Assembly (NCBI GenBank): GCA_006226965.1
Contig: SBGQ01000043.1
Location: forward strand, 1-64,000
Length of the DNA: 64,000 nucleotides
DNA from: a bacterium
GTDB lineage: Bacteria; Bacteroidota; Rhodothermia; Balneolales; M1805
Direction of reading: 5' to 3'
The translations under genes and the position numbers were made by a program. The notes beneath the pieces were generated by a model. That model ran no database searches and was not told the DNA's origin. It saw only the letters and a program-made list of their open reading frames with translations. This document shows, piece after piece, positions 20,083 to 29,163 of this stretch. The stretch's first letter is position 1; each line of letters begins with the position of its first letter.

Positions 20083-21090
20083 TTAATACAAACGGCACAA
20101 ATCGAGCACTTTGTGGAAATGATTATGTAACACATCCATTTCAGCAACTACTTGCTCAGGCTTCAATTTTTTGAATCCTTTTTGGAATTTTTTAGTCGCA
20201 TCAACCAGTACCTTTGTTGCTTCGTTAATTTCAAGTGTATTAAAAACTTCCGGTTTTTTCTCTTTTTGGAGCGATTCGGCAATTTTTACAAAATTCTTGA
20301 GCTCTTTTTTGATAGGCTCAACATTACCTTCTTCTGTCGGATGGTATGTTGCGTCCATAATCGTGTGGAAAGCATCTAACTGTTTCCATGTTTCGAATAC
20401 AAATTTTGAACTGCGTTTTGCCAATTTGTGGCGTTTTGAAACTTCAGACCAATTAATCACATTCCAAATGGCGTTCAAATAATCGCCGCGTTTGTTTTGG
20501 TATTTTAAATAATACGCATGTTCCCAAACGTCAATGCCCAAAATCGGAGTTCCTTTAACTTCGGCATCTTCCATTAATGGATTGTCTTGGTTAGGAGTTG
20601 AACAAATAATCAATTTGCCTTCTTTACTTACAATTAACCAAGCCCAGCCTGAACCGAAACGTGTGGAAGCTGCTTTATTTAACTCAGCTTGAAAATTTTC
20701 AAAACTTCCGAAATCAGCTTGAATTGCTTCTGTCAAAAACGCATCCGGTGTTTGTCCGCTTGCCGGAGCTAAAATATTCCAGAACAAAGTGTGGTTGAAG
20801 TGTCCGCCCGCATTGTTACGAACAGCTGTATTGTATTTGGTAATGTTCGCTAAAATCTGATTGATACTTTTCGGCGCATCAGGATAAGCTTCTAAAGCTG
20901 CATTTAATTTGGCAACATATCCTGCATGATGCTTGGAATAGTGAATTTCCATGGTTTGCGCATCAATATACGATTCGAGTGCATCGTAAGCGTATGGCAA
21001 TGGGGCTTGTGTGAATTGGGCTTGTGCGACTGTTAGTGTTGATGTAACCATCGCAAGAACTAAAAGTGTTGATTTGATTAGTTTTTTCAT
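20083..21090 (-). CDS. secreted Fe/Mn superoxide dismutase with an additional C-terminal helical region
   Basis: Signal peptide (MKKLIKSTLLVLAMVTSTLTVAQAQ); SOD motifs MEIHYSKHHAGYVAKLN, GGHFNHTLFWNIL, FGSGWAWL, GIDVWEHAYYLKYQNKRGDYLNAIW; about 110 extra C-terminal residues. Confidence 0.92.
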   Translation of the reverse strand: MKKLIKSTLLVLAMVTSTLTVAQAQFTQAPLPYAYDALESYIDAQTMEIHYSKHHAGYVAKLNAALEAYPDAPKSINQILANITKYNTAVRNNAGGHFNHTLFWNILAPASGQTPDAFLTEAIQADFGSFENFQAELNKAASTRFGSGWAWLIVSKEGKLIICSTPNQDNPLMEDAEVKGTPILGIDVWEHAYYLKYQNKRGDYLNAIWNVINWSEVSKRHKLAKRSSKFVFETWKQLDAFHTIMDATYHPTEEGNVEPIKKELKNFVKIAESLQKEKKPEVFNTLEINEATKVLVDATKKFQKGFKKLKPEQVVAEMDVLHNHFHKVLDLCRLY

Positions 21091-21138
21091 AATTAATGAT
21101 TCATTTTTGTGGGGTAATTTTACTTAAAAATAGGCATT

Positions 21139-24100
21139 TCAGGAGTTAACAGATGACAATGATTTTTCTTTTCTGAACGAAAGCACAGTGAGAATGAGTA
21201 ATGCGCCGGTTACCCACCAAACCCAAACGGGAATTGGTACAGGATCGCCCTTGGCATAACTGTGTAAACCGGCTAAATAATAATTCACTCCAAAAGAGGT
21301 CATGATAATGCTTGAAAAGGCCCACATCGTAGCTACATTGAACCAATGTTTGATATTTTGAATTGGGATGAGTCTCAAGTGTAGTACAATCGCATATACA
21401 ATCACGGAAATTAAAGCCCAGGTTTCTTTTGGATCCCAGCCCCAATAGCGTCCCCAAGATTCATTCGCCCATATACCTCCCAAGAATGTTCCAATCGTTA
21501 GTAAAAATAAACCAATCGTAATATTTATTTCTGCAAGTACAGTAAGATCCTTCATGGTTTTCTTGATGGCATCTGTTTGTTGTTTCGGCTGTATCGCTCT
21601 GAGTAGCAAATACATAAAACTCAATAACGCTGATAAAGCCAAAGGTGCATATCCCAATACAATTACAGCAACATGAATTTTTAACCAATAGGATTTTAGC
21701 ACAGGAACAAGGTTCGTTATTTCAGGATTTAGCCAATCCAAATAGGCAACGAACAACAAAACTCCGGTAAATTGAACACTCAAAGGCAGAGTAAATACAT
21801 TGTTTTTTCCTGTGATAAGTCCCATCAAAATAATACCCCAAGAGGCGAGTAGTAACATCTCGAAGCCATCAGTCCAAGGTGGACGCTCCGCAATGTACCA
21901 ACGGAGTAACATGCCGGCAGTGAAGGCAAAAAACAAGAAGATACTCATCCCTATTCCAACTCCATGAACTTGACGATACCAAGAAAATGGCTGAAATACA
22001 TTCACAAAAGCAATCACGAGCCAAATTGCGCCAACGCTCATAAATCCGGTAAACAAGCGAGATAAGATGGAAAACTGATTATCAAATAATTCAACCTGTA
22101 ATCGAGTTTCGTTCGGATAAACTTCTTTTCCTGCCATTTTTTGATACTGAGCAATATAACCGATTAGCTCAACAGCTTGTTTATGACCTTCTTCTGTTTC
22201 TCTTTGTATTAGGTTCGATAACAAAGGAAGTGCATTTTCTGCAAAACGTGCATCTTCTGCTTGCATGGCTTCTGCAGCATGATGCGCGGTGTACCAAGTA
22301 TGATTTTGGTCTTCTTTATGCGGATAAACGCGCAGAAATTCTCCCGTAATCAGTCCATAAAAAATGTTGAAGCGCTCATCTAGTTTCAAATATTCTTTAT
22401 CGGCATCGTTTTGTGTTGCTGGTTTTTTCTGAGCAGCTTCTTCAACTCTAGCCTGAAGGCGATAAGCACCGTTTTCATCCAATAACTCACTGAATGCCAA
22501 TGTACTCGGCACCTCTTTACCAAGATATTGAACGGCGTCTTCACGAATACTTTTTCCAACCTTAATAACAGGAATATCAGCCCAAATTTGCGGGTTTAGC
22601 TGCGTGGAAAGCACAAACTGATCGGCATCTAAGGTGTAAACAGCATCTACAAATGGAACTGTTATTGTAGTTTTCCCACTGATTTTCCTCAAAATTTCTA
22701 GGGAAAGTGTATTCATCGGCTTCATGCGTCCATCTAAATCCTGAACAACTAATTCACCAAAAGCAGAACTGATTTCCGGATGAATAGCCAATTGTGTTTT
22801 CGGATTAAACTGCGCTTGCGCATGTATGGAAAAGCCCAACGTTGCAACCAACATGAACATGCCTAACTGCAAGCTTTTACTCATTTTTTTTCGCAACATC
22901 GTAAAACGCGATTTAGGAGAAAACAAGGTCCAAATCATAAAGATTGTGAGCATGGCATAGCCCAAATAGGTAATCCATGTGCCCCAAAAATCGTGATTCA
23001 CTGATAAAACCGTTCCTTTTTCATCGGTATCATAAGAGGCTTGAAAAAATCGAAAGCCGTTGTAATCCAATACGTTATTCATAAAGATTCGATAAGGAAA
23101 ATGTCCTTCTTTTCCATGGACTATCAAATTTGAGGCAAAAGAAGACGGACTCTGACTCCCCGGATACCGTTCCAATTCAAAGTCGGTGAGTTCAAGTGAA
23201 AAACCTAGTGGAATAGATTTTATACCAAATGCCGCGCGATATGCTTTATCATTTACCTGCACCATTTCCCAATTTTCGGCGTCACCGTTATGCTCTTTTA
23301 GTGTTATGGTTTCAGAATTATCCCCTTTAAAAAAGGTTAGTTTTAAAAAATCTGCCGCCGTTTTATCTTCTTTATTCGGATTTAACTCATAAGCCAAATC
23401 AGCATTGGAATAAAAATCAGGTACTAAAAATGCGGATTCCTCAAATTGATACACCATGCGAAGATGTAAACCTGCTAATGTTTGAGCAGCTAAAGCGCCG
23501 TGGTATTCCGCACTCATATTTTGAATATGCATGATATGTGGTGAGATTATCACTAACGAATCGCCACTTAATTCAATCGTAACGTCGGCGGATTCCTTCG
23601 CTCCAAAACTGTATGAATGAGCGCCAATAGTGCGAATTTCACCATACCTAAGCCAAGTATCAATTCGTTCAGGCGCAGCAACCACCAATTGAAGCAAGGT
23701 ATCTCTACCCTCAACTACAACCGGATTGGCACGTGGATAAAATTGGGTTTGTTCGATCGTTAAGCCATTTACTTTATCCCTCGATAACGAGAAATTACCA
23801 CCTTTATAATTCGCTTTTTCGCTGTAAATCGTTTCCCAAACACCATCGGCCTGTAATTCCTGAACCTGCAAAAACGGCTCCGCAGACGTGATATGCGAAA
23901 CCGTTTGACCTTCCCGAATATGCGCCCATCCTTCAAAACCAAAATACCGAGTTACAAAAGCGCCTATTAACGTTACTGCAAAACCTAAGTGAAACAACCC
24001 AATAGACCATTTTTCTTTACTTAACAAACGATAGGCTTTTATTTGCATGATAAAATTGATAGCCAACCAGCCCATTACCACCTCGAACCAAAGCGCATTA

Positions 24101-24234
24101 TAAACCAAAGTGCGAGCGCGTGGAGTTCCAAAATCATTTTCAATAAAGGTGGCAACCGCCATTCCAACTGCAAAAATAAACAGTAAAACAACGGAGACTC
24201 TATTGGAGGTAAGGGCTTTAAAAACGGATTTCAT
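21139..24234 (-). CDS. ccsBA: fused cytochrome c biogenesis protein CcsBA (ResB-CcsA), system II
   Basis: N-terminal ResB-like region (FGFEGWAHIREGQ, LVIHGKEGHFPYRIFMNNVLDYNGFRFFQASYD), C-terminal CcsA with WGRYWGWDPKETWALI. Confidence 0.93.
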   Translation of the reverse strand: MKSVFKALTSNRVSVVLLFIFAVGMAVATFIENDFGTPRARTLVYNALWFEVVMGWLAINFIMQIKAYRLLSKEKWSIGLFHLGFAVTLIGAFVTRYFGFEGWAHIREGQTVSHITSAEPFLQVQELQADGVWETIYSEKANYKGGNFSLSRDKVNGLTIEQTQFYPRANPVVVEGRDTLLQLVVAAPERIDTWLRYGEIRTIGAHSYSFGAKESADVTIELSGDSLVIISPHIMHIQNMSAEYHGALAAQTLAGLHLRMVYQFEESAFLVPDFYSNADLAYELNPNKEDKTAADFLKLTFFKGDNSETITLKEHNGDAENWEMVQVNDKAYRAAFGIKSIPLGFSLELTDFELERYPGSQSPSSFASNLIVHGKEGHFPYRIFMNNVLDYNGFRFFQASYDTDEKGTVLSVNHDFWGTWITYLGYAMLTIFMIWTLFSPKSRFTMLRKKMSKSLQLGMFMLVATLGFSIHAQAQFNPKTQLAIHPEISSAFGELVVQDLDGRMKPMNTLSLEILRKISGKTTITVPFVDAVYTLDADQFVLSTQLNPQIWADIPVIKVGKSIREDAVQYLGKEVPSTLAFSELLDENGAYRLQARVEEAAQKKPATQNDADKEYLKLDERFNIFYGLITGEFLRVYPHKEDQNHTWYTAHHAAEAMQAEDARFAENALPLLSNLIQRETEEGHKQAVELIGYIAQYQKMAGKEVYPNETRLQVELFDNQFSILSRLFTGFMSVGAIWLVIAFVNVFQPFSWYRQVHGVGIGMSIFLFFAFTAGMLLRWYIAERPPWTDGFEMLLLASWGIILMGLITGKNNVFTLPLSVQFTGVLLFVAYLDWLNPEITNLVPVLKSYWLKIHVAVIVLGYAPLALSALLSFMYLLLRAIQPKQQTDAIKKTMKDLTVLAEINITIGLFLLTIGTFLGGIWANESWGRYWGWDPKETWALISVIVYAIVLHLRLIPIQNIKHWFNVATMWAFSSIIMTSFGVNYYLAGLHSYAKGDPVPIPVWVWWVTGALLILTVLSFRKEKSLSSVNS

Positions 24235-24290
24235 AAACGTTGAATTAGAGAAAAATCGTGCTGAGTTGAGCTAAATAGGCTTGAACAAAA

Positions 24291-24308
24291 TAAGATTTAA
24301 TAGTCTTA
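24291..24308. promoter_or_regulatory. candidate operator TAAGA-N8-TCTTA upstream of ccsBA
   Basis: TAAGATTTAATAGTCTTA, 57-74 nt upstream of the ccsBA start; same architecture as 27985..28002. Confidence 0.45.
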
Positions 24309-24387
24309 ATTACAATAAATTCGGATTAATCATGACTCCATTTATTTTTAAAGATTTCTTATGACTTTTTGTAACTATTAAAGACAA

Positions 24388-24426
24388 CAAAAAGGCATAA
24401 GTCTATGAAGCTCATGCCCTTTTGAT
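24388..24426 (-). terminator. terminator-like hairpin downstream of the porin gene
   Basis: AAAAAGGCAT...ATGCCCTTTT. Confidence 0.55.
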
Positions 24427-24453
24427 ATCAAAATAATTGAAAATGAAGCCGTA

Positions 24454-25746
24454 TTACCACTTCAAACCAATAAATTTGGCAGCGCTATGAGGTCTAAAAA
24501 TCAACATCACATAAGCCCAATTTGGCATGTTACTTGGGTTTGTATTTCCTTGCAGGATAGCTAAGTTTTCTCCAGCAAACAGATGAGAATATCCGGCCTG
24601 AATCGAAAACGTCTTATTCACCACCCAACCAAAACTCAAGTCAGCCTCAACGCCTAAAAATTTTTCTATGTTCGATTCTGCATGAGACATAAAGTAATGC
24701 AAACCTAAAATCATGAACTTATTGGAAGCAAAATTAAAGCGGTTAAGCGAGTAAACATCAACTAAACCTTGTGCTGGGTTGCGTCCACCTACATAGAAGA
24801 AATCCATAAAGCCATTAAAACGGTGATTGGTACCGTACAAGGGCTGAAACGAATTGTTTTTTACGCCCACATCGGCTGCATCGGTTCCGGAAAGTAACTC
24901 AAAACCAAGTGTGGTACTAAACGATTTACCTTCATCCATTTTGGTGAGCATATTTCCCTCTAAGGAAACATCAAACGCTTTAACATCTAATCCATTTTGA
25001 TCCGAACCGAATTGATAATATCCGAAAAACGTAAATTTCAGATTATCCATTTTGTAGGATACTTCCGGAAGACCAACAGTAGTCATGTAATTGGTCTCAT
25101 TGATTTGCGAATTCATCCATTTTGGGGCGTCTTGTCTTCCATCATTCCAAACCAAAAACACCGTTTTGAAATCGCCTTTTGTATGTTCTGCACGTAAAAA
25201 TTGGGCATTCTTATACTGATTGGCTAATATATAAGGTCCATCCTTTAATTGGTCGCCCACTACATTGTAAGCTAAACCTAAGTCCACTTTGATGTTTTCT
25301 TTTTTCCATTTGAGCAGAGCAATATCGTGTGCACGACCTTGTAAAGCCCAATCCAAATTTCCCAAAAAGCGAAAATTATCATAGTTCAACTCTTGCCGAC
25401 CTAATTTCATGCTCCACGCTTCATTGAAACGATATTCTGCATAGGCTTCATGAACCGACAAAAACGGGTCATTTGCTTTAATTTGAGGAGTGCTACCCCA
25501 ATAACGGATGTCCTGAACCGAACCGTAAATCGTTAGATTTTCTTCTTTATAATTGAATCCCAAACGTAAACGTTGAGCTGCCAATAAAGCGGGGTCTTCT
25601 TCTTTTTGCGGGATAAGTCCGAAACCGTGTCGCACTTCTGTTCTGTTAAACAATTGCCCATCAACAGTAAATGAACCATTTTCTTGAGCTTTAGCAAACG
25701 GAGCTACAATCAGCGCTCCTAAAATAATTAATCCTAGTTTTTTCAT
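24454..25746 (-). CDS. outer-membrane porin-like protein (alginate_export-type beta barrel)
   Basis: Likely start at MKKLGLIILGALIVAPFAKAQ; body LNYDNFRFLGNLDWALQGRAHD typical of alginate-export-domain barrels; directly downstream of nrfA. Confidence 0.75.
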   Translation of the reverse strand: MKKLGLIILGALIVAPFAKAQENGSFTVDGQLFNRTEVRHGFGLIPQKEEDPALLAAQRLRLGFNYKEENLTIYGSVQDIRYWGSTPQIKANDPFLSVHEAYAEYRFNEAWSMKLGRQELNYDNFRFLGNLDWALQGRAHDIALLKWKKENIKVDLGLAYNVVGDQLKDGPYILANQYKNAQFLRAEHTKGDFKTVFLVWNDGRQDAPKWMNSQINETNYMTTVGLPEVSYKMDNLKFTFFGYYQFGSDQNGLDVKAFDVSLEGNMLTKMDEGKSFSTTLGFELLSGTDAADVGVKNNSFQPLYGTNHRFNGFMDFFYVGGRNPAQGLVDVYSLNRFNFASNKFMILGLHYFMSHAESNIEKFLGVEADLSFGWVVNKTFSIQAGYSHLFAGENLAILQGNTNPSNMPNWAYVMLIFRPHSAAKFIGLKW

Positions 25747-25824
25747 GATAGCTTTTTGATTGATGTGCGAACCTTGCCCAATGGAAGCTCGTTTCGGAGC
25801 TTCCAACTTGGGATTATTACTTAA

Positions 25825-27297
25825 TTATCGTGTACCGTAAGCAGCTTCACGCTGTTTGGCTTCTTCCAGCCACTTAGGAACTACTTGATCTAAGAATTTG
25901 GCTTTTGCTTCTTTTTCTTTTTTGATGTCTAAGCCAACATAAATTTGTGCTTTTTCTTTGGTTGAAATATCTGGCATAGGAACTTCACCGGTATGACCCA
26001 ACTTTGCCAATAATCGTGTGATATTGATACGTGCGTTTTGCACTTTTTGGGTAGCCGTTGTAACAATTCTACTGATTTCAACAGGTGCATGGAAGGAAGC
26101 CCCGTGCGAAGCCACCGAAAAATCCCAACGCCATTGAGCGTGACGAATATCTTGCAAAATTTCTTTCATTTGTGCTTCGGTTGCTCCTTTTTTCCAGGCA
26201 AAACCGGCTTCAATATGAGCTTTAACCAACAATCTCTCTAATTCACGGGTACCTTCTTTTATTTTGGTCTGACGTGTAAACACATCGCGCATCAAGGATT
26301 CTGTTTTTTCGCGGTGGCACACAAAACAAGAGTTTTCAATGTTAGCCAATGGTGATTGAATATGGTGATCGGTGAACTTTTGTCCACCTTCCGTTTTATA
26401 TGGCATATGACAATCGGCACAAGAAACACCACGTTGAGCATGAATTCCTTCTTTGAAAACTTCGTAATCCGGATGCTGTGCTTTTAACATTTTTGCTTTA
26501 GAAATGGGATGAGTCCAATCGGCAAAATCAATGGCATCATAATATTTCTCCATGTCTTCAACAGTAAAACCATTTTTCCAAGGGAACGTTAAGTATTGGG
26601 CGCCATCCACTTTTTTCTTGTCGAAATAATATTCAACGTGGCACTGTGCACAAACCAAGGAACGCATTTCCTGATGAGTTGCTTTCGTGATGTCTTCACC
26701 GCGAGCTGCAAACGCTTCAATCAAGGCCGGACGAGTAATCGTTAATTTCATGGTTTCATTGTCGTGGCAGTCAGCACAACCGATATCATTAACCACTTCT
26801 GCACCTAAATCCGACCATTTTTTAGAATAATATTCCGCAACACCTATTTCTTTCATCAAACGAGGAACGTCAGGACTTTTACAGGTCCAGCAAGTACTTG
26901 GCATAGGTCCTTCACCCTCCTTCATTGGAGCGCCGGTACGCAAAGTTTCCTGAATGTCTTTCACCGCATGCATGTGTCCACGTGGTTGATTGTAATCTTT
27001 TGAAAATCCGTATCCAGCCCATAAAACGACCAATTCAGGAGCATCCTTTAACGCATCGCGACGATTAGAATACAAGTATTTACTATGAAAAGTGGTGTCT
27101 TGTGTGCGCATATACGATTCGTACTGACGAGGAAAATTATCGCCCCACTTTTCGTTTCGAGGCTCTAACTCCATAATCGGAGTCAGGTTTTGATAGGCAA
27201 ATTTTGCTTCTGTTTTCCGCTCAATAATGGTTGTAGTAACCCAGGCAAGGGCTAATACGGCGGCTATTGTAATCCCAAATAAAATCCAGTTTTTCAT
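25825..27297 (-). CDS. nrfA: ammonia-forming cytochrome c nitrite reductase (pentahaem c552)
   Basis: Catalytic CWTCK haem motif plus four CxxCH (CADCH, CAQCH, CADCH, CFVCH); CAQCHVEYYF. Confidence 0.97.
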   Translation of the reverse strand: MKNWILFGITIAAVLALAWVTTTIIERKTEAKFAYQNLTPIMELEPRNEKWGDNFPRQYESYMRTQDTTFHSKYLYSNRRDALKDAPELVVLWAGYGFSKDYNQPRGHMHAVKDIQETLRTGAPMKEGEGPMPSTCWTCKSPDVPRLMKEIGVAEYYSKKWSDLGAEVVNDIGCADCHDNETMKLTITRPALIEAFAARGEDITKATHQEMRSLVCAQCHVEYYFDKKKVDGAQYLTFPWKNGFTVEDMEKYYDAIDFADWTHPISKAKMLKAQHPDYEVFKEGIHAQRGVSCADCHMPYKTEGGQKFTDHHIQSPLANIENSCFVCHREKTESLMRDVFTRQTKIKEGTRELERLLVKAHIEAGFAWKKGATEAQMKEILQDIRHAQWRWDFSVASHGASFHAPVEISRIVTTATQKVQNARINITRLLAKLGHTGEVPMPDISTKEKAQIYVGLDIKKEKEAKAKFLDQVVPKWLEEAKQREAAYGTR

Positions 27298-27330
27298 AGT
27301 GTTTACGTTTGGTGTATTGGATAAAATCGT

Positions 27331-27936
27331 TTATTTCTCGGTGTTCAGTTGCTTTTCCAGCCATTGCGGAATTATGTTATGATCATCAACTGTATTGACC
27401 GTTTTTTCGAGTAGATATCGGGTAGCTGAGAGGCTTTTTGTCTTTCCATGAGGCACCTCTTTGTGGCAATCCCAACAAAGCCGACTAGTTCGAGCTTCGG
27501 CATGTTCTGCAACAAAAAATTCGGTTTTAGCGTCGGTCACTTGGTCTTGATGACAACGAATACAATTCGACTGAATCACATTTACGGAAGCTTCACGTGC
27601 TTTTATAACCTGAGGCTCACCTCTTGTGGTAAATACATACGAGTGATAAAGCCCGTCCATAGCCTTAAAAGCGTATTTCTTGAATTCAGAATCTTGAGGC
27701 ACATGGCAATCATTACAATGAGCCACTTCTCTGTGTGAGCTGTGTTTCCAGGTTTGATACTGAGGTGTCATAACATGACAGTTAATACAAGCTTTCGGGT
27801 CGTCGGTCATGTAAGAAACAGCATTTGAAATGATAGCTGTATAAAGCCCGATAGATACAAAAGCTGTTAATAATGCAATTACTGGAAGTCGCCAACTTGG
27901 TGGAGGTGAGAGAAATTGCCAAACTTTTTTGATCAC
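27331..27936 (-). CDS. nrfH: NrfH-type membrane-anchored tetrahaem cytochrome c (NapC/NirT family)
   Basis: N-terminal TM, four CxxCH (CINCH, CNDCH, CIRCH, CWDCH), directly upstream of nrfA. Confidence 0.95.
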   Translation of the reverse strand: MIKKVWQFLSPPPSWRLPVIALLTAFVSIGLYTAIISNAVSYMTDDPKACINCHVMTPQYQTWKHSSHREVAHCNDCHVPQDSEFKKYAFKAMDGLYHSYVFTTRGEPQVIKAREASVNVIQSNCIRCHQDQVTDAKTEFFVAEHAEARTSRLCWDCHKEVPHGKTKSLSATRYLLEKTVNTVDDHNIIPQWLEKQLNTEK

Positions 27937-27984
27937 GGTAATCCTCCTGAAAATTCATTGTAACAAAAGTAACAAAACAACAAA

Positions 27985-28002
27985 TAAGAATAAAGAGTCT
28001 TA
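27985..28002. promoter_or_regulatory. candidate operator TAAGA-N8-TCTTA upstream of nrfH
   Basis: AAATAAGA-ATAAAGAG-TCTTATTT (8-bp arms), core 49-66 nt upstream of the nrfH start. Confidence 0.5.
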
Positions 28003-28250
28003 TTTATTGTTTTTCAAAAAAATCATTCATCTGATTCAAAAACGTCATTTTAGGGTAGCTTTGCAAGACATTGCCTTAAATTTAGATTGAGTTTAGATAG
28101 TACAGAATAGATAGAGAACTACACTACTAAGAAGTTTTAACATCTCACGATTGTTGAACCCGTGCTCATTTTTTTGAACCTATTTTTGGCGCCAAATACG
28201 TTTAGCAGGGTTTCACATGGAAAAAAAAGTTCATTATTACAGAAAATGAC

Positions 28251-28270
28251 TGTTTGAATGGCTTCAAACA
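28251..28270. other. perfect short hairpin TGTTTGAA-TGGC-TTCAAACA
   Basis: 8-bp perfect arms in the gap between nrfH and the L,D-transpeptidase-like gene; no clear U-tract. Confidence 0.4.
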
Positions 28271-28300
28271 TTACGTAATCCTTTTTATGAGATAAAAGAC

Positions 28301-29050
28301 TTAGGGCAAATCCCAAATGGGTTTCATTAATTTGTAATCGGCTTGGGTAAGCAACACAAAAACAGGGTCTCGTTGCACACTCAACCATTGAATGATTTGC
28401 GTCAACTTTTCGGGTTCCATGGCAGTACATCCAGCTGTTGAAGATTCCGGACCCGACCAATTATGCAGGAAAATGCAAGAACCGCCGCCTTTAATAATCG
28501 GATTTTCGTTGTGTTTTATAATTAAACCTTGCTCATAATACACTCCCATTTCACGCATTTTTTCAGAACTCTTCCAATCCATTTTTTCGTCACCGGGTAA
28601 TTCAACCGCTTTTAAAATCTGGTTATAATGATTGGAAGTTTTGTCATCTACACATTCTGTTAAGGCTTCGAGCAATAGATACGGCATATTTATGGAGTCG
28701 TTTGGAGCATAACCGAACACTTCGCCCACTTCAAACGCACCGGCCGGACTCCTTCCGTCACCTTCTTTTTTGATTCCCATTCCCGGCATTTCTTTTTCCT
28801 GATGAAGTCCTTTTCCCCAAGCCAACCCTCGTTTACCGATAACAATTGGAATCTTATGTTCAATTTCTTTCCACGCCGATTGCACCGTTTCTCGTTCATA
28901 GCTTGATAAATAGCCGGTTGTTCCATTTACCGAATCGGCGATAGCAACTAATAATTGCAAACTATCCGCCGGAATCGGTGATTTTGGAGCTGAACAAGAA
29001 ATCAAAAACAAAACTGAGGCAAGTAATCCGAAAACAAAACGAGGCATCAT
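28301..29050 (-). CDS. YkuD-like L,D-transpeptidase family lipoprotein
   Basis: Lipobox FLISCSAP; GDGRSPAGAFEVGEVFGY; catalytic CIFLHNWSGPESSTAGCTAM. Confidence 0.82.
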   Translation of the reverse strand: MMPRFVFGLLASVLFLISCSAPKSPIPADSLQLLVAIADSVNGTTGYLSSYERETVQSAWKEIEHKIPIVIGKRGLAWGKGLHQEKEMPGMGIKKEGDGRSPAGAFEVGEVFGYAPNDSINMPYLLLEALTECVDDKTSNHYNQILKAVELPGDEKMDWKSSEKMREMGVYYEQGLIIKHNENPIIKGGGSCIFLHNWSGPESSTAGCTAMEPEKLTQIIQWLSVQRDPVFVLLTQADYKLMKPIWDLP

Positions 29051-29117
29051 GATATTTTTTGGTTGATACGATGCCACAGTATAACCATTACCCTTCATTT
29101 TCAAAAAACTAATACAA

Positions 29118-29150
29118 ACAAAAAAGGCGCCAATCCGACGCCTTTACTTG
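29118..29150. terminator. Rho-independent terminator
   Basis: AAAAAAGGCG-CCAATCCGA-CGCCTTTACTT. Confidence 0.65.
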
Positions 29151-29163
29151 ATTTAAAATCCGA

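Noticed and set aside
28040-28070. Plus-strand TAgcTTTG promoter-like sequence near 28052
   Set aside because: No + strand gene or clear RNA structure follows; a single short motif is insufficient in AT-rich DNA.
28137-28460. ORF 28137..28460 (-)
   Set aside because: Overlaps the L,D-transpeptidase-like gene out of frame; no signal peptide or recognisable domain.
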